Source of the DNA: Candidatus Caenarcanales bacterium
GTDB taxonomy: Bacteria > Cyanobacteriota > Vampirovibrionia > LMEP-6097
Reading direction: 5' to 3'
NCBI GenBank assembly: GCA_021299565.1
Contig: JAJTHA010000066.1
Location: 1-6,085 of the forward strand
DNA length: 6,085 bases
Below the pieces are notes generated by a model. That model had not been told where the DNA came from, searched no databases, and saw nothing but the letters and a program-made list of their open reading frames with translations. The translations under genes and the position numbers were made by a program. This document shows positions 1 through 5,827 of this stretch, piece after piece. How positions within the stretch are numbered: the stretch's first letter is position 1; every line of letters starts with the position of its first letter.

Positions 1-607
1 AAGATCTCCATGCAAAAGCCCAGCTTAATCTAAGCGAACTAATTAAATGCGGAATAATTGCAGGAAAAATTACTCTTATATATAAATCCAAGCTTTTAGA
101 ACCCAGTGTTTGTGCAGCTCTAATGATTTCTTTTGGAATATTTAGCACAGCAGTCCTGACCCCAAGACTACAAGGTATAAATGCTTCTAAAATAACTATG
201 AACAAAACGGCATTTTCTGAAATGCCAAACCATAAAAGTGAAAAAGGGACCCAAGCCACACTGGGAATAGCTTGTAGCGCAACCAGAGATGAACCAATGG
301 TGTTATCAAGTATTTTATAGCGAGCAATAGCAAAACCAGAAACTATGCCCAAACTAACTGCAATAAAATAACCAATAAGAACTCTTTTGAGAGATGCTGC
401 AATCGCTCCAATGTATGAAGCTTCTTTAAAACCAAAAACAAATGTTTCAAAAACATTTTTTGGTGAGGGCAATAAATAATCTGGATAAATTTTGAGTTTA
501 GTAATAATTTCCCAAATAAGTAGAATTAATGAGAAAAAAATGATTCTATGTATATAGCGCATTTTGATATTTGAGGCTCTAATGGCTCCAATCTTGGCTG
601 CACTCAT
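1..607 (-). CDS. ABC transporter permease, nitrate/sulfonate/bicarbonate (SsuC/TauC/NrtB) type, 3' end cut by window
   Basis: Reading the minus strand from the ATG at 607-605 gives 202 residues without a stop up to the window edge. This would be the inner-membrane channel subunit of a high-affinity ABC importer, working with an ATPase and a binding protein not seen here. Visible features are a first hydrophobic helix at about residues 20-37, the family-typical YLLPSP at 44-49, hydrophobic segments at about 67-95, 105-128 and 131-152, and QAIPSVAWVPF around 112-122. The EAA loop that contacts the ATPase spans about 164-193 (AAQTLGS, then FPAIIPHLISSLR), followed by WAFAWRS. Relatives have about 250-270 residues, so roughly 50-65 are missing only because the window ends. 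In-frame GTG (631-629) and TTG starts lie upstream with no stop between; ATG is preferred, but no Shine-Dalgarno decides it. The substrate cannot be told from the sequence. It is divergent from otsB. Confidence 0.9.
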   Translation of the reverse strand, partial: MSAAKIGAIRASNIKMRYIHRIIFFSLILLIWEIITKLKIYPDYLLPSPKNVFETFVFGFKEASYIGAIAASLKRVLIGYFIAVSLGIVSGFAIARYKILDNTIGSSLVALQAIPSVAWVPFSLLWFGISENAVLFIVILEAFIPCSLGVRTAVLNIPKEIIRAAQTLGSKSLDLYIRVIFPAIIPHLISSLRLSWAFAWRS

Positions 608-623
608 ACGATTTGATAAAGAA

Positions 624-655
624 TTGATCACGTTTGACTTGACCAATTATAATTG
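624..655. promoter_or_regulatory. Probable divergent promoter with a palindromic -10 box
   Basis: The short gap between the divergent permease and otsB contains the perfect 12-base palindrome CAATTATAATTG (644-655), which presents TATAAT on both strands (648-653 on plus, 646-651 on minus). On the plus strand TTGATC at 624-629 lies 18 bases upstream of TATAAT and is a fair -35 element. This would place transcription start near base 660, almost at the otsB start. On the minus strand the same box would start a transcript near 639, with a leader of about 30 bases before the permease ATG; its -35 match (TTGTAA, 676-671, 19-base spacing) is weak. A tandem TTGAC (TTTGACTTGACC, 633-644) lies in between and could be a binding site. 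This is based on pattern only. Confidence 0.5.
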
Positions 656-664
656 ATTTAAGTG

Positions 665-1429
665 ATGAAATTACAAATTAAACTTAGTGCTGAAAAATTT
701 ATTGATCTTTTAAAGCCGCAGCAAAAACATCTTTTAATTTTTGATTATGATGGTACTTTAACCCCCTTAGCAAAAGAGCATAATCAAGCATTGTTGTCAG
801 ATGCACAAATTGCCAAAATCAATAGCTTAACAAAGTTTGAAAATACTTTAGTCGCAATAGTTACTGGTAGATCATTGACCAATCTGAAATCCTTACTGGC
901 AGGACGTTTGAGCGATAAGGTTTTACTATATGGAACTCACGGTGCTGAAATCCAACAAGAGTCTTCTACTAGTGAGCATAGAGAAATTTTGCAAGCTGTT
1001 AGAGATAAATTTGCAGATGAGCCTCATGTTTATTTTGAAGATAAGCCATTGTCTTTGACTTTGCATTATCGTGAGCATCCCGATCGTGCTGACTTGAAAA
1101 TGCGCCTTGACCAAGAAGCTCAAAAACTAGCAACTTTATTTAGAGTGCAGCTGGGGCACGATGTCTATGAGTTTTTACCTAAAGATATTAATAAAGGGCT
1201 AGCGATAAAAGACCTTGCTGTTAAGCATTCGGAGTATTATCAAACCTTCTTTGGTGATGATCTTACCGATAATTTTGGTTTTATTGAAGTTAATAAACTT
1301 AAGTGTTTATCAATTCAAATTGGAGAGCGCATTAAAGAAAGAGAAGCTGGGTATTTAATAGATAGCGTCGAAGATACATATAAACTCATCGATGCATTTA
1401 TAGAATTTAAAAATCATGTCACAAACTAA
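665..1429 (+). CDS. otsB: Trehalose-6-phosphate phosphatase (HAD superfamily)
   Basis: This enzyme dephosphorylates trehalose 6-phosphate to trehalose in the cytoplasm, the second step of the OtsA-OtsB route. The 254-residue product is close to the usual 240-270. HAD motif I is FDYDGT at 26-31, with D27 as nucleophile and D29 as acid/base. Motif II is VTGRS (T67). The family-typical YGTHGAE is at 89-95 and LTLHYR at 131-136. NKGLAI around 176-181 supplies the motif III lysine (K177), and GDDLTD at 197-202 is the metal-binding motif IV. The residues between about 95 and 175 form the cap that selects the sugar phosphate. A GTG at 662 directly precedes the ATG at 665; ATG is preferred, and no Shine-Dalgarno is evident. 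With transcription starting near 660 the message may be leaderless. No trehalose-phosphate synthase (otsA) is in the window. Its last 14 bases overlap the next gene, which implies coupled translation. Confidence 0.92.
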   Translation: MKLQIKLSAEKFIDLLKPQQKHLLIFDYDGTLTPLAKEHNQALLSDAQIAKINSLTKFENTLVAIVTGRSLTNLKSLLAGRLSDKVLLYGTHGAEIQQESSTSEHREILQAVRDKFADEPHVYFEDKPLSLTLHYREHPDRADLKMRLDQEAQKLATLFRVQLGHDVYEFLPKDINKGLAIKDLAVKHSEYYQTFFGDDLTDNFGFIEVNKLKCLSIQIGERIKEREAGYLIDSVEDTYKLIDAFIEFKNHVTN

Positions 1430-3017
1430 AGAGTTATCGGCTTATCAAATGCTTCAAAGAAGCAAAGCAAATTTACAACAGGCTTTACAGTTACTTGTAA
1501 GTCCTAGTCATGATTTAAACCCTCAGTATTTAGATGCAGCTTTAATTGGTGCTATGAAGCCAGAGTGGCCAAAAGATAAAGCATTACCACTGCTTTTTTC
1601 TCAAAATCAACTTTATGTTGCTTGTCCTGAAGACATTGATGCAGAAACAGTTAATAAACTAAAACCATTAGCAAATAATGTTGAAATAAAACTTTTAAAA
1701 ATTAATGTTAGAAGTTGGGACTTTGTAATTAAAGGCGGAGGCAAAGGACCACAAGGCGCGTCTAATGGCGGTAAAAAAATTGCAACATTAGGTGCTGATC
1801 TTGCCGCAACTCTTGAAAAAATTCCTGTTAGACAAATTAATGCTAACGATGAAAACTCAATTGGTAACGAAGTTAGATGGGTACTCACTGAAGCAGCCAA
1901 AATTGGAGCTTCGGATATTCACTTTGAACCTTATGATAAAGAATTAATAGTTCGTTTAAGAATCGATGGTGTTCTTAGAGATATTTGCAAATATCGCTGT
2001 GATGCGACTAATGATTATCGCAAAATCATTCTTGCTCGTATAAAAATTATTGCTGATTTGAATATCGCTGAATCTAGAGTCCCTCAAGATGGACGTGTTA
2101 CTGAAAATATTAATGGTGCCAGAATTGACCTTCGTGTTTCAACTCTTCCAACACTTCATGGTGAAAAGTGCGTTATAAGATTATTGCCCCATGAAAATTC
2201 ATTTTTAGAACTTTCGGATTTGGGTATGCCATTTGAGATTATTCCAGAATTCGAGTCATGGCTAAGAATGTCTCAGGGGATGGTTTTGATCACCGGGCCA
2301 ACGGGTTCTGGTAAAACATCTACTCTTTATACAAGTCTTGCTAAGCTTTTGGATATCTCCAAAAACGTGGTGACGGTAGAAGATCCTGTTGAGTTTCAAT
2401 TAGCGAGAGTAAATCAAGTACAGGTCAATGTCAAAGCTGGTTTAAGTTTCAGTGCTGGTCTTAGAAGTATCTTGAGACAGGATCCTGATATCATAATGAT
2501 TGGTGAGATTAGAGATTTGGAAACTGCTGAAATTGCAGTTAAAGCCGCTCTTACTGGTCACTTGGTTTTGAGTACACTTCACACCAATGATGCTCCAAGT
2601 ACAATCACAAGACTTATTGATATGGGTGTAGAACCATATTTGGTTTCAAGTGCCCTTGTTGGCGTTATTGCTCAGCGTCTTTTACGCAGAGCATGTCAAT
2701 ACTGCAAAGAAGAATATACTTCAACAGATGAAGACATGAAGACTCTTAAGATATCAAGCCCGGTAACTTTGGTTAAGACAAAGGGTTGTCAAAATTGTAA
2801 TAATACTGGATACTCAGGAAGAGAGGGTATTTTTGAAATGATGCCACTCACTGAGGAAATGAAGACTGTTGTGCAAAAGGGTGCCGGCGTTGATGAACTT
2901 AAAGCAGCAATGACAAGGTTAAACATGCCTACACTGTTCGCGGCAGCTAGTTACAAAGTACTCGAAAAGAAAACAACCGTAGAAGAATTACTCCGTGTAG
3001 TTCCCACTACAAAATAG
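1416..3017 (+). CDS. pilB: Type IV pilus / type II secretion assembly ATPase (GspE/PilB family)
   Basis: This is a hexameric cytoplasmic ATPase that powers addition of pilin or pseudopilin subunits at the inner membrane. The 533 residues contain, in order: a divergent N-terminal domain (about 1-104) that looks like a reduced GspE-N/MshEN unit (LPLLFSQNQLYVACPEDID, 58-75); a glycine-rich linker (KGGGKGPQGASNGGKK, 106-121); the N2 domain with GASDIHFEP (164-172), RLRIDG (180-185) and RVPQDGR (221-227); Walker A GPTGSGKT (294-301); the Asp box VTVEDPVEF (319-327); Walker B DIIMIGEIRD (358-367); the His box TGHLVLSTLHTND (380-392); and a zinc tetracysteine site C427-X2-C430 and C458-X2-C461. The tetracysteine marks GspE/PilB extension ATPases and argues against the retraction ATPase PilT. 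PilB and GspE cannot be separated from sequence alone; the symbol is the more likely choice. The start overlaps otsB by 14 bases, and the next gene begins 8 bases after the stop. Confidence 0.93.
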   Translation: MSQTKELSAYQMLQRSKANLQQALQLLVSPSHDLNPQYLDAALIGAMKPEWPKDKALPLLFSQNQLYVACPEDIDAETVNKLKPLANNVEIKLLKINVRSWDFVIKGGGKGPQGASNGGKKIATLGADLAATLEKIPVRQINANDENSIGNEVRWVLTEAAKIGASDIHFEPYDKELIVRLRIDGVLRDICKYRCDATNDYRKIILARIKIIADLNIAESRVPQDGRVTENINGARIDLRVSTLPTLHGEKCVIRLLPHENSFLELSDLGMPFEIIPEFESWLRMSQGMVLITGPTGSGKTSTLYTSLAKLLDISKNVVTVEDPVEFQLARVNQVQVNVKAGLSFSAGLRSILRQDPDIIMIGEIRDLETAEIAVKAALTGHLVLSTLHTNDAPSTITRLIDMGVEPYLVSSALVGVIAQRLLRRACQYCKEEYTSTDEDMKTLKISSPVTLVKTKGCQNCNNTGYSGREGIFEMMPLTEEMKTVVQKGAGVDELKAAMTRLNMPTLFAAASYKVLEKKTTVEELLRVVPTTK

Positions 3018-3025
3018 GTTGATTA

Positions 3026-4999
3026 ATGAACGACGAGAACAACTCACCTAAGGACAAGCCGTCTTTTTTTGATTTTGCTAAAGAAGCAAGATCATGGCCT
3101 CCTGCAGATAAATATGAAGTCGAGGATGAAAACTTCGATACTAATGCTGCTAATTTTTTCAGTCAAGCAGCAGAGCCGGCTGTTCCAGTAGATCCTAGTC
3201 CTGAGACCATACAAGCTAAATTTACAGATGATCAAATCATTGATCATTTATATAAAGCTGAACCAAGTTTGAGTGAGTCTGTTTTTGATGAGTTGATCAA
3301 ATCTACTTTACCTGATCAACAACCGGAACCAGAAGCTCCAGAAATTGATTATGAGCCTGAACCTTTGGAGGCAGCTCCACCACTTGATCCTATATATGCA
3401 GACTTTACTGAGCCTGAACAAATAGAAGAAGAAATAAATTTTGTTTTTGAAGATAGCCCAATAATTTCTGATCCAATAGAAACAGAAATTTATAGTGAAT
3501 CTATACCTGAGAAAAAGATTCTTGATGAAGAAGAAGATATTTCCCAAGTTACAAGCCCTTGGAAGCTTGAAGAAGATAAAGATATTTATCAAGATGATAA
3601 AATCGCCGAGATTTTGCAACCGATAGATCCTGATTTTGCTTTCAAATCGGAGGCCTACGAAATGCCTGAGATTATCAAAGCTGAAGATTTGAGTTTTGAA
3701 ACTGCTGATGATGCTAAAGATGATGACGATGATAATATCTATCTCAAATCTATTGAAACTTCAACTGCAGATAATTTGACCAGTAAAGAAGAAGATTATG
3801 ATTTTGCAATTAATAAGAAAATTGATGAGAGATTTGATTTCTTAGAATCTCCTTCAACTGCTCAAGAATTAAGCTTTGAGCAGCCAGTTTTTGAGCAAGC
3901 GCCTTTAGAGACACCAATAGAACCTGGATACCAGGTCTCAGATAATACTGGCTTTGAGTCACTTTATGCTTCAACTGACGATGACTACCCTAGTCAACGT
4001 GGTATAGAAGATAAGAAGGATGCTGTTGAACAGATCAAACCGTTTGTAATGCCAGTTACTAGTAAAACTAAATCAAGCAAAACAAATGCAAATTTTGATT
4101 CTGCGGCTGATGTGTTTTTTACATCGCCTGTTAATAGTGAAGAAGCTTTATTTGTTTCTGATGAATTTGATCCTACTCCATTTAAAGCTTATTACAGTCA
4201 AAACTATAGTGAAGAAGCTAATCTTTCTGGACTTAGTGCTGAACCGAAAGATAAAACAGCAGCACAGCTCAATCGAAATATATTAATTCTCGCATTGGTA
4301 ATTATAGTTTTCGTTCTATATTTCTTGTTTACCAATGTGTTTAATCCTAAATATGAACCTAAGACTAGAAGGCAATCTAGGCAAACGGTTAAGCCTAAAA
4401 AATCAATTGAACAAATTGCCCAAGAGTCAATGCCTCTTTGGGATATCACTGAACAAAAATCTTATAACCTCAATCAAGAAACTCAATTGGCAACAGCTAT
4501 ATATCAAAGTTCAGGTAGAGAGAATCCTTTTGCAACTCCAGATTCAATTCTCTCCGAACTTCGTAAAGCAGCTGAACAAGCTATTATTGCTAAACAAGAA
4601 CCGCATACCTATAAACGCAAAGCTTACCGTGCTACATTGCTTGGTGTACTCACTTCTAACGACAATACTATCGCTTTGGTTAACGTCCAGGAAGCAGACT
4701 TTGATGTACTAGAAGGTAGCAGCAAAGACAAAATAATCAAACTTGCTATTAAGAGCATGGATAAAGCGAAGAAAGATACTCTTGAAATGACTGTTGGTAG
4801 TTATGTAGGACCTTGGCAGATTACAAAAATTGAAGCTCCTAAAGATGCATTTAGTGATGCGAAAATTACTGTTAAATATAGAGGTCAAACTAAGGCTGTG
4901 CGTATGGGTAAAGCAGAAGAGCTTGGTATCTTTGATGAAGATGGCGGCTTAGATTCTCTTGATGCTGTTGATCCGATTAAGACTTTGTACGCTGATTAA
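3026..4999 (+). CDS. Single-pass membrane protein with long acidic cytoplasmic domain and GspC/PilP-like periplasmic tail
   Basis: I do not recognise this 657-residue protein as a named family. Residues 1 to about 415 are low in complexity, strongly acidic (many Glu, Asp, Pro and Ser; K-D5-N at 231-237) and probably disordered. There is no signal peptide. One clear membrane helix lies at about 419-438 (ILILALVIIVFVLYFLF), followed by a basic stretch (KTRRQSRQTVKPKK, 446-459). The tail has GRENPFA at 497-503, like the 'DPF' signature after the linker in PilP. Predicted strands follow: YRATLLGVL (534-542) and NTIALVNV (547-554), then VGSYVGPWQITKIEA (589-603) and AKITVKYRGQTKAVRMG (612-628), recalling the GspC homology region. 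Position 8 bases after the ATPase suggests a part of the same pilus or secretion machine, perhaps linking the cytoplasmic ATPase to the periplasmic alignment complex. The basic stretch just after the helix conflicts with the positive-inside rule for an N-in orientation, so topology is not certain. AGG at 3016-3018 is a weak ribosome binding site. Confidence 0.8.
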   Translation: MNDENNSPKDKPSFFDFAKEARSWPPADKYEVEDENFDTNAANFFSQAAEPAVPVDPSPETIQAKFTDDQIIDHLYKAEPSLSESVFDELIKSTLPDQQPEPEAPEIDYEPEPLEAAPPLDPIYADFTEPEQIEEEINFVFEDSPIISDPIETEIYSESIPEKKILDEEEDISQVTSPWKLEEDKDIYQDDKIAEILQPIDPDFAFKSEAYEMPEIIKAEDLSFETADDAKDDDDDNIYLKSIETSTADNLTSKEEDYDFAINKKIDERFDFLESPSTAQELSFEQPVFEQAPLETPIEPGYQVSDNTGFESLYASTDDDYPSQRGIEDKKDAVEQIKPFVMPVTSKTKSSKTNANFDSAADVFFTSPVNSEEALFVSDEFDPTPFKAYYSQNYSEEANLSGLSAEPKDKTAAQLNRNILILALVIIVFVLYFLFTNVFNPKYEPKTRRQSRQTVKPKKSIEQIAQESMPLWDITEQKSYNLNQETQLATAIYQSSGRENPFATPDSILSELRKAAEQAIIAKQEPHTYKRKAYRATLLGVLTSNDNTIALVNVQEADFDVLEGSSKDKIIKLAIKSMDKAKKDTLEMTVGSYVGPWQITKIEAPKDAFSDAKITVKYRGQTKAVRMGKAEELGIFDEDGGLDSLDAVDPIKTLYAD

Positions 5000-5006
5000 T
5001 TTATTT

Positions 5007-5052
5007 GCCGCTTCGCGGCAGTATTGCGCTGCGCGCGGCTTTGATTATTTTT
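5007..5052 (+). terminator. Probable rho-independent terminator of the otsB-pilB operon
   Basis: Seven bases after the stop codon of the membrane protein there is a perfect GCCGC-TTC-GCGGC hairpin (5007-5019). The same GCCGC can instead pair with GCGGC at 5035-5039, enclosing an inner GCAG/CTGC stem (5018-5021 with 5029-5032). Either fold is GC-rich in an AT-rich region. The longer one is directly followed by TTTGATTATTTTT (5040-5052), a T-rich but interrupted tail. Position and shape fit transcription termination; efficiency cannot be judged. Confidence 0.55.
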
Positions 5053-5053
5053 G

Positions 5054-5138
5054 TGTTATTGCAAGCGTAGCGAAGCAATCTCGTACTGTAATACCGCAGG
5101 AGATCGCCACGATTTGCTTCACAAATCTCGCGATGACA
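5054..5138. repeat. Imperfect inverted repeat of the dispersed TGTCATTGCGAG/GAAGCAATC type (MITE- or REP-like)
   Basis: The element begins TGTTATTGC and ends GCGATGACA, which are inverted copies of each other at 7 of 9 positions. Just inside, GCGAAGCAATC (5070-5080) and the reverse of GATTTGCTTCAC (GTGAAGCAAATC) continue the symmetry. Each half can also fold alone: ATTGC/GCAAT (5058-5062 with 5075-5079), and ATCGC plus GATTTG pairing with CAAATC plus GCGAT (5103-5134, 11 pairs with a small internal loop). The sequence matches from memory a widely scattered intergenic palindrome in many low-GC bacterial genomes, whose chance translation contains 'VIASVAKQS'; that string appears here in the plus frame. 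The differing halves suggest an old, decayed copy. It lies between convergent genes and may also help terminate adk transcripts. Copy number cannot be known from one window. Confidence 0.7.
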
Positions 5139-5163
5139 AAAGATACCTAAAAACTAGAAGGTA

Positions 5164-5817
5164 CTATACTTTCACTGACTCAAGTTTAGTTAGAATATTT
5201 CCAAAAACCTGATCAGGATGATCAAGCCCATTGATTTTGATAATTTGTGATTTATAAAACTCACCAAGCGGTGCTCCAGTTTCTTCTTGATAGCCAGACA
5301 ATCTTTTTTCTATAGCTTCAGGGCTATCGTCTTTTCTTTGATATAAATCTGATCCACAAAGATCACAAGTACTCTCTTGTTTAGGAGGAGTCATGGTTAC
5401 ATGAAAAACGCCTTTGCAGTTTGTGTCTTTGGTTTTGGTGCACATGCGTCTTCCAGAAAGCCTTTCAACTAAAACATTTTTATCAACTTCTAAGTCAAAC
5501 ACAAAATCAAATTTTGCAAAGCCATCAAAAAATTTTGCTTGTTCAAGTGTTCTTGGGTATCCATCCAAAATAAATGAATTTAGATTAGATACTTTTTCTT
5601 TGACAATGGCATTAACAATATCATCTGAAACTAATTGTCCAGCTTCTACTATCGCTTTTACTTTATTACCAAGCTCTGAACCACTTTTGATAGCAGCTCT
5701 TATAAGATCGCCTGTGCTGATGTGTTCAATGTTGAACTTTTCGGCTAATTTTGCGGATTGAGTTCCTTTGCCTGAGCCAGCTGGACCTAGAAATAAAATA
5801 CGTAAGTTTTGCGACAT
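5164..5817 (-). CDS. adk: Adenylate kinase with cysteine-type (probably zinc-binding) LID
   Basis: The enzyme catalyses ATP + AMP to 2 ADP and balances adenine nucleotides in the cytoplasm. The 217-residue product matches the long bacterial form (about 210-220). It shows the P-loop GPAGSGKGT (11-19), the AMP-binding STGDLIR (34-40) and GQLVSDDIV (60-68), LDGYPRT (84-90, Tyr where Phe is usual), and ERLSGRR (118-124) at the entry to the LID. The LID then has VFHVTMTPPK and QRKDDSPEAIEKRL (160-173), with catalytic arginines in the usual places. Cysteines at 126, 134, 151 and 154 should bind zinc, but the first pair is C-X7-C rather than C-X2-C, while the spacing from the second to the third cysteine (X16) is standard. 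It begins 10 bases after the queA stop, so the two are probably co-transcribed. No Shine-Dalgarno precedes the ATG at 5817-5815. Confidence 0.95.
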   Translation of the reverse strand: MSQNLRILFLGPAGSGKGTQSAKLAEKFNIEHISTGDLIRAAIKSGSELGNKVKAIVEAGQLVSDDIVNAIVKEKVSNLNSFILDGYPRTLEQAKFFDGFAKFDFVFDLEVDKNVLVERLSGRRMCTKTKDTNCKGVFHVTMTPPKQESTCDLCGSDLYQRKDDSPEAIEKRLSGYQEETGAPLGEFYKSQIIKINGLDHPDQVFGNILTKLESVKV

Positions 5818-5827
5818 AAGTTATTAA

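Noticed and set aside
123..320. Plus-strand open frame of 65 codons
   Set aside because: It lies opposite the permease gene, whose minus-strand translation is a clear family match with conserved motifs; the plus frame has no recognisable content.
1..607. Permease as a truncated pseudogene
   Set aside because: The frame is open and the conserved EAA region is intact up to base 1; the missing C-terminus is explained by the window edge.
3308..3619. Minus-strand frame of 103 codons rich in Phe, Ile and Leu that could look like a membrane protein
   Set aside because: The hydrophobic look comes from reading GAA/GAT-rich acidic coding sequence backwards; there is no start context, and the plus frame is continuous and co-oriented with its operon.
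3719..3736. Poly-aspartate tract (K-D5-N) as a tag-like cleavage site or microsatellite
   Set aside because: Codons vary (GAT/GAC) and the tract is short; it is simply the densest part of a generally acidic domain.
4086..4712. Plus-strand alternative frames within the membrane protein gene, considered as a frameshift or nested gene
   Set aside because: The main frame is unbroken from 3026 to 4999 and contains the membrane helix and conserved-looking tail; the other frames have leucine/lysine-rich low-complexity content only.
5054..5138. CRISPR repeat or attachment site
   Set aside because: Only one element is present, with no regularly spaced copies and no integrase nearby; the inverted symmetry fits a dispersed palindrome instead.
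4959..5150. Plus-strand open frame of 63 codons overlapping the operon end
   Set aside because: It runs from the end of the membrane protein gene in another frame through the terminator hairpin and the palindromic repeat; its VIASVAKQS string is the known chance translation of such repeats.
5414..5761. Plus-strand open frame of 115 codons opposite adk
   Set aside because: It is antisense to a well-conserved adenylate kinase and shows no family features; long antisense frames are expected from the codon bias.
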